From assembly GCF_001983105.1 (NCBI RefSeq), contig NZ_MOMC01000015.1, positions 125,365-130,819 of the forward strand: a stretch of DNA of 5,455 nt, in the 5' to 3' direction. This DNA is from Pseudofrankia asymbiotica (GTDB lineage: Bacteria; Actinomycetota; Actinomycetes; Frankiales; Frankiaceae). The translations under genes were made by a program, and so were the position numbers. Of the stretch, positions 1 to 5,064 are shown one piece after another. How positions within the stretch are numbered: position 1 is the stretch's first letter; each line of letters starts with the position of its first letter. The notes beneath the pieces are model-generated. The model did not search any database, was not told the origin of the DNA, and saw only the letters and a program-made list of their open reading frames with translations.

Positions 1-1704
1 GGGCCGGACGAGGTCGTCCAGGTGCAGCGCCGAGACGATGTCCCGCTTGATCACCTTGCCGCTCGGCGTGCGCGGCAGCGCGATGTCGGAGACGGCGATG
101 CGCGCCGGGACCTTGAAGGCCGCCAGCCGCTGGGCCGCGAACCCGCGCAGCTCCTCGGCCCCCACGCCACTGCCGGGGCGTACCCGCACCACGGCGACGA
201 GCTCCTCGCCCAGGGTCGGGTGCGGCGCGCCGAGGGCCGCGGCCTCGACCACGTCGGGGTGCGCCGTGAGCACGGCCTCGACCTGGGCGCACTGGATGTT
301 CTCGCCACCGCGGATCACGGTGTCCTTGAGCCGGCCGACGATGTAGATCAGCCCGGCGGCGTCGACCCTGCCGAGGTCACCGGTCCGGAACCAGCCACCG
401 CGCAGCTCGTCGGCGTCGGGCATGCCCAGATAGCCGGTGACCACCTGCGGGCCGCGGATGGCGATCTCACCCTCCTGGCCCACGCCGAGCCGCTCGCCGT
501 TCTCGCCCAGGATCGCCACCTCGGCGGTCGGGAGCGGCCGGCCGACGCTGTCGGGGTGCTCGGCGAGGTCCGCGGCGGAGATCGAGACGACGCCGGAGGT
601 GGTCTCGGTCAGCCCGTAGCCGGTGCGCGGCGTGACCTGGTCGCCGAACCGCTCGGCCATGGCGGCGATGACCTTGGTGGGGGCGGCTGACCCGCCCATC
701 CCGAGGATGCGCAGGCTGCCGAGGTCGTGGGCGGTGGCCGCCGCGGCCTCGAGGAAGGTCTGGATGACGAACGGCGGACCGGCCAGCTCGTTGGCCTGCT
801 CGGCCTCGACGAGCCGGGCCGCCTCCTGGGCGTCCCACTTGTACATCAGCACCAGGGTGTGCCCGGAGTAGGACGCCGTGTAGAGCGTGTTGAGCCCGGC
901 GACGTGGAAGAACGGGAAGGTGACCACCTTCGTGGACGGCGCCGGCGGAAGGATCTCGTGTGGTCCCTCAAGGGTCGCGGGCACGATGCGCACCGCCCGG
1001 ATGTACTTGTTGAGCAGCGACGCGGTGTGGTTCCGATGTGTGTGCATCGCCCCCTTCGGCTTGGCGGTGGTGCCGGAGGAGAACATGATCGTCGACGGGT
1101 CGTCGGGCGACACGTCGGCCTCGGGCGGGCCGGAGACCTGGCCGACGCCCGCCACGAGCGCGTCGAAGCCGACGACCTCGCCACGGGCCGCCGGGGTCTG
1201 TTCGCACCGCACGGCGACGACCGTGCGCACGCCCATCGCCGCCAGGTCGACCTCGGCGAGCAGGGCGATCCGCTCCCGGTCCGCGACCAGCACGACCGGC
1301 CCGGAGTCGGACATGACCTCGACGAGCTCGTCGGTCCGCAGCCAGCCGTTGTACGGCACGGCCACGGCGCCGAGCAGCTGCGTCGCCCAGAACGAGAAGG
1401 CGAACTCGGGGTAGTTGCGCATCGCGATCCCGACGCGGTCGCCCTTGCCGACGCCGAGGCCCCGCAGGGCGTGGGCGAGGGCGACAACCGTGTACCACTG
1501 GTCCTGATAGGTCCATCGCCGGTCCTGGAAGACGAGCGCGGTCCGGTCGGCGTGGGCGGCGGTGGCGAGGAACGCGTCCCGCATGGTGCGCGGGTCCCGG
1601 TCGAACACCTCCAGGGCGCCGCCGCCGAGATCGACCTCCACCAGCGGGAACGCCCCGCCGGGCGCGGTCAGGATCCGGAGCCGGGACGCCTCGTCCAGGG
1701 GCAT
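1..1704 (-). CDS. Acyl-CoA synthetase / class I AMP-dependent ligase (C-terminus cut by window edge)
   Basis: Likely activates a carboxylic acid with ATP to an acyl-adenylate and transfers it to coenzyme A; cytoplasmic. Read on the minus strand from ATG at 1704-1702, 568 codons are open to the left edge with no stop. Motifs in order: the P-loop-like A3 motif SSGTTAKPKG at residues 209-218; FFHVAG near 257-262; A5 GYGLTET at 362-368; A7 WFRTGD at 438-443; the hinge region GRLKDTVIRGGENI at 457-470; and the A10 motif PRTPSGK at 544-550, with the catalytic lysine at 550. All core motifs are intact, so the enzyme should be active. Because A10 is already passed, probably only a few residues are missing. 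The length fits the family (about 500-570). The start is chosen for the GAAAGG ribosome site 9 nt upstream. There is no signal peptide. It is divergent from the esterase and probably shares its control region. Acyl chain preference (fatty, aromatic or sterol-derived) cannot be read from the motifs. Confidence 0.95.
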   Translation of the reverse strand, partial: MPLDEASRLRILTAPGGAFPLVEVDLGGGALEVFDRDPRTMRDAFLATAAHADRTALVFQDRRWTYQDQWYTVVALAHALRGLGVGKGDRVGIAMRNYPEFAFSFWATQLLGAVAVPYNGWLRTDELVEVMSDSGPVVLVADRERIALLAEVDLAAMGVRTVVAVRCEQTPAARGEVVGFDALVAGVGQVSGPPEADVSPDDPSTIMFSSGTTAKPKGAMHTHRNHTASLLNKYIRAVRIVPATLEGPHEILPPAPSTKVVTFPFFHVAGLNTLYTASYSGHTLVLMYKWDAQEAARLVEAEQANELAGPPFVIQTFLEAAAATAHDLGSLRILGMGGSAAPTKVIAAMAERFGDQVTPRTGYGLTETTSGVVSISAADLAEHPDSVGRPLPTAEVAILGENGERLGVGQEGEIAIRGPQVVTGYLGMPDADELRGGWFRTGDLGRVDAAGLIYIVGRLKDTVIRGGENIQCAQVEAVLTAHPDVVEAAALGAPHPTLGEELVAVVRVRPGSGVGAEELRGFAAQRLAAFKVPARIAVSDIALPRTPSGKVIKRDIVSALHLDDLVRP

Positions 1705-1713
1705 GACGCCCTA

Positions 1714-1719
1714 CCTTTC
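1714..1719 (-). promoter_or_regulatory. Ribosome binding site of the AMP-ligase gene
   Basis: On the minus strand GAAAGG lies 9 nt before the ATG at 1704. This is reasonable Shine-Dalgarno spacing and supports that start codon. Confidence 0.6.
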
Positions 1720-1764
1720 GCACAGCCTCCGCGCGGCGCGGGCGCCCTTGGCGGAACGCCTGCG

Positions 1765-1779
1765 ATGATGTTTCATCAT
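1765..1779. promoter_or_regulatory. Palindrome ATGATG-TTT-CATCAT, putative operator
   Basis: A perfect inverted repeat with 6-bp arms and a 3-nt centre (centre at 1772) lies in the AT-rich part of the divergent gap. It overlaps the minus-strand TATGAT hexamer, so a bound protein would block ligase transcription if that is the -10. The size fits a dimeric helix-turn-helix repressor site (TetR, MarR and GntR families all use such sites). The family cannot be told from the sequence. Confidence 0.45.
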
Positions 1780-1780
1780 A
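1775..1780 (-). promoter_or_regulatory. Possible -10 element for the AMP-ligase
   Basis: Minus-strand TATGAT matches the consensus TATAAT at five of six positions. It lies about 70 nt upstream of the ligase ATG. No recognisable -35 element is found at 16-18 bp, so the call rests on the hexamer and its AT-rich setting only. Confidence 0.3.
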
Positions 1781-1787
1781 ACAACAT

Positions 1788-1798
1788 AAGTTGAACTT
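1788..1798. promoter_or_regulatory. Palindrome AAGTT-G-AACTT, putative second operator
   Basis: A perfect inverted repeat with 5-bp arms around a single G at 1793. It is flanked by CAAC (1782-1785) and GTTG (1800-1803), which are also complementary to each other. With a one-base offset, the symmetry therefore extends over about 22 bp. It ends just before the esterase ribosome site. Its centre is 21 bp from that of the first palindrome, about two helical turns, which would place bound dimers on the same DNA face. Confidence 0.4.
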
Positions 1799-1802
1799 CG
1801 TT

Positions 1803-1808
1803 GGGAGG
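1803..1808 (+). promoter_or_regulatory. Ribosome binding site deciding the esterase start
   Basis: GGGAGG is followed after 8 nt by the GTG at 1817. An in-frame GTG at 1808 would overlap this Shine-Dalgarno sequence, so the start at 1817 is preferred. Confidence 0.65.
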
Positions 1809-1816
1809 TGTGGAGC

Positions 1817-3289
1817 GTGGACGTGACCACCCGGCAGGGCGCCTTCCGAGGGGCGCCGACGAGCCATGGCTGGGCGTTCAAGGGAATCCCGTACGCGGCC
1901 GCGCCCGTCGGCGCGGCCCGCTTCGCCGCCCCCGGGCCACCGGAGCCACACCAGGGCGTGGCCGACGCCACCGCCTACGGGCCGACCGTCTCGACCCCGC
2001 CGCAGCGGTCGCCCGTCATGGACGCGCTGCTGCCCGACCCACACCGCCCCGGCGACAACGGGCTCAACCTGAACGTCTGGACCCCGGATGTCACGGGGCG
2101 GGCACCGGTACTCGTCTTCATCCACGGCGGCGGGTTCGCCACGGGCGCGGGCTCGACGACCGCGTTCGACGGCACGGCCTTCGCGCGCGACGGCGTGGTC
2201 GCCGTGACCATCAACTACCGGCTCGCGGCGGAGGGCTTCGGGCTCTTCCCCGACGCGCCCCCCAACCGCGGGCTGCTCGACATGATCGCCGCGCTGGAAT
2301 GGGTCAGGGCGGACATCGCGGCCTTCGGCGGCGACCCGGGCCGGGTCACGGTCTGCGGGGAGTCGGCCGGCGCGATGGCGGTGTGCACCCTGCTCGCCAT
2401 GCCGCGGGCGCGCGGCCTCTTCCGCCGGGCCATCTCGCAGAGCGGCACCGCGCACCACGTGCACACCGCCGAGCGCGGCCGGCTGGTGACCGCCGAGCTG
2501 GCCACCGAGCTGGGCGTGGAACCGACGGCCGCCGCGATCGCGCGAGTACCGGTCGACAAGCTGCACGCCGCGAGCAACCTCGTCATGAACCGGCTGACGT
2601 CCGGCCAGGACCCGCGGTTCTCGGAGTTCACCCGGCTGACCTTCCAGCCGGTCGTCGACGGCGACATCCTGCCCGAGCACCCGTTCGCGGCCGTGGCCGC
2701 CGGCGCGAGTCCCGACGTCGACCTGCTGATCGGCGCGAACGCCGAGGAGTACGGGCTGTTCGTCGCCCCCACCGGGATGTGGGACAAGCTGACCGACGAG
2801 GCGCTGGTGGCCACGACCGCCCGGATCCACGCCGACCCGGAGGCGATGATCTCGGCGTACCGGTCGCGGCGGCCCGGCGCGAGCCCGGCCGAGCTGTTCG
2901 TCGCGATCCAGTCCGACTGGTTCTGCGTCGCGCCCACCGAGCGGCTGGTCGCCGCGCGCCGTGACGCCGGGAACCCGGTGCACGCCTACCAGTTCGCCTG
3001 GCGGCCCCCGACACACGACGCCAGGGTCGGCGCCTGCCACACCCTCGAGGTCCCGTTCGTCTTCGACACCCTCGACGACCCGTGGGGCATCGAGCTGCGC
3101 GGGCCGGCCGCGCCGCGGGCGCTCGCCGACGAGGTGCACGCGGCCTGGGTGGCCTTCGTCCGCGACGGGGATCCCGGCTGGCCGGGCTACGGCGCCCAGG
3201 GATGCGCGCGTCGCCTGGACGTGCCCAGCACGACGGTGACCGACCCGTGGGCCGAGGCCCGTGAGTCGTGGTCGGGCCGGCCCTTTTGA
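1817..3289 (+). CDS. Type B carboxylesterase (COesterase, alpha/beta-hydrolase)
   Basis: Hydrolyses carboxylic esters by a Ser-Glu-His triad; probably cytoplasmic, since there is no signal peptide. The protein has 490 residues from GTG 1817, normal for bacterial members such as p-nitrobenzyl esterase. The family signature GIPYAAAPVGAARF lies near residues 20-35, LNLNVWTP near 80-87, and the oxyanion loop HGGGF at 103-107. The nucleophile elbow GESAG is at 181-185 with Ser183. The block GANAEEYGLF holds the likely acid Glu311, and GACHTLEVPFVF holds the likely His408. All three catalytic positions are present at spacings like those of p-nitrobenzyl esterase. It is the first gene rightward from the divergent region. 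A terminator-like palindrome ends it, and the next gene begins 40 bp on. The natural substrate is unknown; its neighbours suggest an ester whose acid enters CoA-linked catabolism (inference). Confidence 0.95.
   Translation: MDVTTRQGAFRGAPTSHGWAFKGIPYAAAPVGAARFAAPGPPEPHQGVADATAYGPTVSTPPQRSPVMDALLPDPHRPGDNGLNLNVWTPDVTGRAPVLVFIHGGGFATGAGSTTAFDGTAFARDGVVAVTINYRLAAEGFGLFPDAPPNRGLLDMIAALEWVRADIAAFGGDPGRVTVCGESAGAMAVCTLLAMPRARGLFRRAISQSGTAHHVHTAERGRLVTAELATELGVEPTAAAIARVPVDKLHAASNLVMNRLTSGQDPRFSEFTRLTFQPVVDGDILPEHPFAAVAAGASPDVDLLIGANAEEYGLFVAPTGMWDKLTDEALVATTARIHADPEAMISAYRSRRPGASPAELFVAIQSDWFCVAPTERLVAARRDAGNPVHAYQFAWRPPTHDARVGACHTLEVPFVFDTLDDPWGIELRGPAAPRALADEVHAAWVAFVRDGDPGWPGYGAQGCARRLDVPSTTVTDPWAEARESWSGRPF
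3274..3287 (+). terminator. Weak terminator-like GC palindrome plus T-run
   Basis: GGGCCGGCCC is fully self-complementary and is followed at once by TTTT. The run leads into the esterase stop codon TGA (3287-3289). As a hairpin it would have only a 3-bp stem with a 4-nt loop. Alternatively its GGCCC could pair with GGGCC at 3249-3253 across a larger loop. It is short and sits inside coding sequence, so it may be chance in GC-rich DNA. Confidence 0.2.
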
Positions 3290-3296
3290 TGCCACA

Positions 3297-3315
3297 AGCA
3301 GTTTGTAGTGCTGCT
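3297..3315. promoter_or_regulatory. Inverted repeat AGCAG-N9-CTGCT before the amidohydrolase, possible operator
   Basis: Five-bp complementary arms flank a 9-nt centre (TTTGTAGTG) in the 40-bp gap before the amidohydrolase. The right arm touches the putative -10 hexamer, where a bound repressor would block transcription. The arms are short, so chance is possible. Confidence 0.25.
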
Positions 3316-3320
3316 ATGGT
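3315..3320 (+). promoter_or_regulatory. Putative -10 element giving a near-leaderless amidohydrolase mRNA
   Basis: TATGGT fits the actinobacterial TANNNT -10 pattern. It ends 9 nt before the ATG at 3330. Transcription usually starts about 6-9 nt after this element, so the message would begin at or within a few bases of the start codon. There is no Shine-Dalgarno sequence before this ATG, as expected for a leaderless gene. No clear -35 is seen. Confidence 0.4.
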
Positions 3321-3329
3321 GCGGTCACC

Positions 3330-4223
3330 ATGACAGCGCCTCTGGTCCTCGACGCCCAGATCCACGTGTGGAAGGCGTCCACCCCGGCCCGGCCCTGGCC
3401 GGCCGACGCCATCGAGCCGCAGCGACCCGAGCCGCTCGAGGTCCCGGAGGTCCGGGCCGAGATGGCCAGGGCCGGCGTCTGTGGGGCGCTGCTGCTCGGC
3501 CCGACCTGGGAGGGGTCACGCAACGACTACGTGCTCGGGTCGGCGGCCGCCGACCCGAGCCGTTTCGGCGCGATCTGCCGCTGGGCCACGGGTGACCCGG
3601 CCCAGGCCGAGAGGCTGGCGGACTGGCGCGGGATCGCCGGGATGCGCGCGATCCGCATGTCACTCAACCGTGGGGATGTCGCCGGCACCCTGGCCGCCGC
3701 GCGCGGCAGCGGATTCTTCGCCGCCGCCGAGCGGTACGGCGTCCCGCTGAGCGTCTACGCCCCCGGCCGCCACGACCTCTACCGCGACTTGGCGCGGGAG
3801 TACCCCGGCCTCCGGATCGCCGTCGACCACGCCGCGGTCGAGACCTCCGACCGCCCGCTGGCAGAGGCGGTGGCACCGCTGGCGCGGCTGGCGGCGTACG
3901 CGAACATCGCGGTCAAGGCGTCGGCGCTGCCCTGTTTCCTCGACCTCGGGGCCGAGGGACCGCCGTACCCGTCGATCACCGAGGCGGTCTACCGCCTCGT
4001 CGAGGCGTTCGGGGCCGACCGCGTCTTCTTCGGCTCCGACCTGTCCCGGCTACCGGTGCCCTACGGCGATCTGGTCGACGTCTTCGTCCATCACCTTCCC
4101 GAGCTGGACGGCGACGAGCGGGCGTTGGTGTGTGGCCGAGCCCTGGCCGCCTGGTTGCGCTGGACCGAGCCGCTCGAGCGGCTCGACGCGACGGGCACCG
4201 GCGTCCAGGCCCGTCGTGGCTGA
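3330..4223 (+). CDS. Amidohydrolase family 2 / COG3618-like TIM-barrel hydrolase (lactonase-type)
   Basis: A 297-residue metal-dependent-hydrolase-fold protein (PF04909 type), cytoplasmic, full length for the family. It most likely hydrolyses a lactone or a related C-O or C-C bond. Strand 1 carries DAQIHVW at residues 8-14, where the usual HxH metal pair is reduced to QxH (Gln10, His12). Further landmarks are GMRAIRM (104-110, Arg106 and Arg109), the strand-6 motif VDHAAV (165-170, His167), NIAVKASAL (192-200, Lys196) and the strand-8 motif FFGSDLSRLP (233-242) with the catalytic Asp237. This set fits the COG3618 lactonase-like branch that includes LigI, which works without bound metal. Gln10 and the lack of an obvious strand-5 His agree with weak or absent metal binding (inference). 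The ATG is fixed by an in-frame TAG at 3306 and no better start. No ribosome site is seen. Its end overlaps the hydratase start by 8 nt. The substrate is unknown. Confidence 0.88.
   Translation: MTAPLVLDAQIHVWKASTPARPWPADAIEPQRPEPLEVPEVRAEMARAGVCGALLLGPTWEGSRNDYVLGSAAADPSRFGAICRWATGDPAQAERLADWRGIAGMRAIRMSLNRGDVAGTLAAARGSGFFAAAERYGVPLSVYAPGRHDLYRDLAREYPGLRIAVDHAAVETSDRPLAEAVAPLARLAAYANIAVKASALPCFLDLGAEGPPYPSITEAVYRLVEAFGADRVFFGSDLSRLPVPYGDLVDVFVHHLPELDGDERALVCGRALAAWLRWTEPLERLDATGTGVQARRG
4166..4185. repeat. Perfect 20-bp palindrome in the 3' end of the amidohydrolase gene
   Basis: CGAGCCGCTCGAGCGGCTCG is its own reverse complement. In RNA it could form an 8-bp, nearly all-GC stem with a TCGA loop. 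It lies 30 nt upstream of the overlapping hydratase start. It also encodes ordinary residues (EPLERL) of the amidohydrolase C-terminus, so codon use alone could have produced it. Confidence 0.7.
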
Positions 4224-5022
4224 GCTGGTCCGCGCCGAGGCGCGCGGCCCGGTGCTGCTCGTCACCCTGGACCGGCCGGAGAAGCGCAACGCCGTCAACG
4301 AGGAGATGACCCTCGCGCTCGACGCCGCCTTCGACCGGCTCGACGACGACCCCGGCCTGCGCGTCGGGGTGCTCGCCGCGCAGGGCCCGTTCTTCTGCGC
4401 CGGCACCGATCTCAGGACAGGCGCCGGGCCGCACACGAAGCGCGGCGGGATGTACGGCGTCATCAAGCGGCGCCGGACCAAGCCGCTGGTCGCGGCGGTC
4501 GGCGGACCGGCGCTGGGCGGGGGCTTCGAGCTGGTGCTGGCCGCCGACCTCGTGGTGGCGGCACGCACCGCCTGGTTCGCGCTGCCCGAGACCACGCGCG
4601 GGCGTGTGCCCGCGGCCGGGGGGCTGTTCCGGGCACCGGACCGGCTCCCGCGCAACGTGGCCCTCGAACTGATGCTGACCGCCGGTCGCATCGAGGCCGA
4701 GCGGGCCCACCGGCTCGGCCTGGTCAACCGCCTGGTCGACGCGGACGAGGTGCTGCCCAGCGCGCTCGCGCTCGCGCTCGCGACCTGTGTGAGCGCGCCC
4801 GAGGCCGTCGCCCAGCTGTTCGCCGGGCTGCGGGCGGTCTCCGACGGCGCCGACGAGGTCGGGTGGCGGTCGACGCACGAGGCGATGACCACGCTGCGCG
4901 GGTCCGGCGACCGCGCCGAGGGGAACGCCGCCTTCGAGGAGCGCCGCGCCCCGCGCTGGGTCCCGGACGACGCCGTGCGCCGGGTCGTGCTGGGGGAGCC
5001 GCGGACACGGCGGACCGAATGA
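4216..5022 (+). CDS. Enoyl-CoA hydratase/isomerase (crotonase family)
   Basis: A 268-residue crotonase that probably adds water to a 2-enoyl-CoA in a beta-oxidation-type step; cytoplasmic, normally a trimer or hexamer in this family. Visible motifs: LDRPEKRNAVN (18-28); the first oxyanion-hole block FCAGTDL (60-66); the second block GPALGGGFELVLAADLVVAA (97-116) with Glu105; and FALPETTRGRVPAAGG (121-136) with Glu125. Both glutamates used by true hydratases (equivalents of rat Glu144 and Glu164) are present, so hydration is more likely than a derived crotonase reaction. The C-terminal EGNAAFEERRAPRW (235-248) is the usual acyl-CoA-binding tail. Small oddities are Thr64 where Ala is common and Gly96 where Asn is common. 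I place the start at GTG 4216, within the end of the amidohydrolase (8-nt overlap, different frame), because homology begins there. An upstream in-frame GTG at 4132 would add an unlikely Arg/Pro/Ser-rich leader. No good ribosome site is seen, so translation is probably coupled. Confidence 0.93.
   Translation: MAELVRAEARGPVLLVTLDRPEKRNAVNEEMTLALDAAFDRLDDDPGLRVGVLAAQGPFFCAGTDLRTGAGPHTKRGGMYGVIKRRRTKPLVAAVGGPALGGGFELVLAADLVVAARTAWFALPETTRGRVPAAGGLFRAPDRLPRNVALELMLTAGRIEAERAHRLGLVNRLVDADEVLPSALALALATCVSAPEAVAQLFAGLRAVSDGADEVGWRSTHEAMTTLRGSGDRAEGNAAFEERRAPRWVPDDAVRRVVLGEPRTRRTE
4762..4782 (+). repeat. Coding hexamer repeat (GCGCTC)3-GCG
   Basis: Three exact copies of GCGCTC plus GCG encode an Ala-Leu run (residues 183-189) in a helix-prone part of the hydratase. 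Changes in copy number would keep the reading frame. This is probably simple slippage-type sequence in GC-rich coding DNA. Confidence 0.8.
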
Positions 5023-5064
5023 GGCGGACCGAACGAGACGGGTCGGATGAGGGAGGCCGGATGA
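5009..5064 (+). repeat. Four degenerate 14-nt tandem units across the hydratase-PPOX gene junction
   Basis: Units read GGCGGACCGAATGA (5009-5022), GGCGGACCGAACGA (5023-5036), GACGGGTCGGATGA (5037-5050) and GGGAGGCCGGATGA (5051-5064). The first two differ at one base; the last two are more diverged. Unit 1 contains the hydratase stop TGA and unit 4 contains the ATG of the next gene at the same place in the repeat. Three units equal 42 nt, so the ATG in unit 1 (5019) is in frame with the ATG in unit 4 (5061). Confidence 0.7.
5050..5056 (+). promoter_or_regulatory. Ribosome binding site of the PPOX-family gene
   Basis: AGGGAGG lies 4 nt before the ATG at 5061. The spacing is rather short but the match is strong. 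It favours 5061 over the in-frame ATG at 5019, whose nearest purine tract (GGGGGAG, 4992-4998) is 20 nt away. Confidence 0.5.

Larger units (their letters stand above)
1705..1816. promoter_or_regulatory. Divergent intergenic control region between ligase and esterase
   Basis: This 112-bp gap separates two genes transcribed away from each other, so both promoters must lie in it or just inside the genes. Its right part (about 1764-1800) is conspicuously AT-rich in an otherwise strongly GC-rich window. It holds two palindromes and a -10-like hexamer on the minus strand. I could not find a convincing -35/-10 pair for the plus strand. TAAGTT at 1787-1792 fits the loose TANNNT pattern but has no good -35 partner. 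The layout is that of a shared, repressor-controlled bidirectional promoter. The regulator is not encoded in the window. Confidence 0.6.

Noticed and set aside
1748..1776. A possible plus-strand -35 (TTGGCG) with TTTCAT as the -10 for the esterase
   Set aside because: The -10 hexamer is too far from consensus and would sit inside the palindrome; not strong enough to annotate.
727..1794. A 355-codon plus-strand open frame antisense to the ligase
   Set aside because: Its composition is typical of an antisense shadow (Gly/Arg/Val/Asp runs) and it ends in the divergent promoter region. The minus-strand ligase explains the stretch.
1801..2964. A 387-codon plus-strand open frame overlapping the esterase in another frame
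   Set aside because: It is Arg/Pro/Ala-rich with no motifs, while the esterase frame holds the complete catalytic triad and family blocks.
968..3295. A 775-codon open frame on the minus strand covering the esterase and part of the ligase
   Set aside because: It is a shadow frame caused by high GC content. Its translation is Arg/Gly/Pro/Ala-rich with no domain motifs, and the overlapping esterase and ligase frames carry complete family signatures.
3293..3306. A possible KstR2-type operator (CAAG and TTTG half-sites) before the amidohydrolase
   Set aside because: The spacing is 3 nt instead of 2 and the right half-site does not match, so a link to cholesterol catabolism is not supported.
4132..4215. 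An upstream in-frame GTG start that would extend the hydratase by 28 residues
   Set aside because: The extension is an Arg/Pro/Ser-rich shadow of the amidohydrolase C-terminus, and crotonase homology starts at about residue 1 of the 4216 start.
4762..4782. The hexamer repeat as a phase-variation switch
   Set aside because: A 6-nt unit keeps the reading frame, so it cannot switch the gene off, and three copies are too few to be notably unstable.
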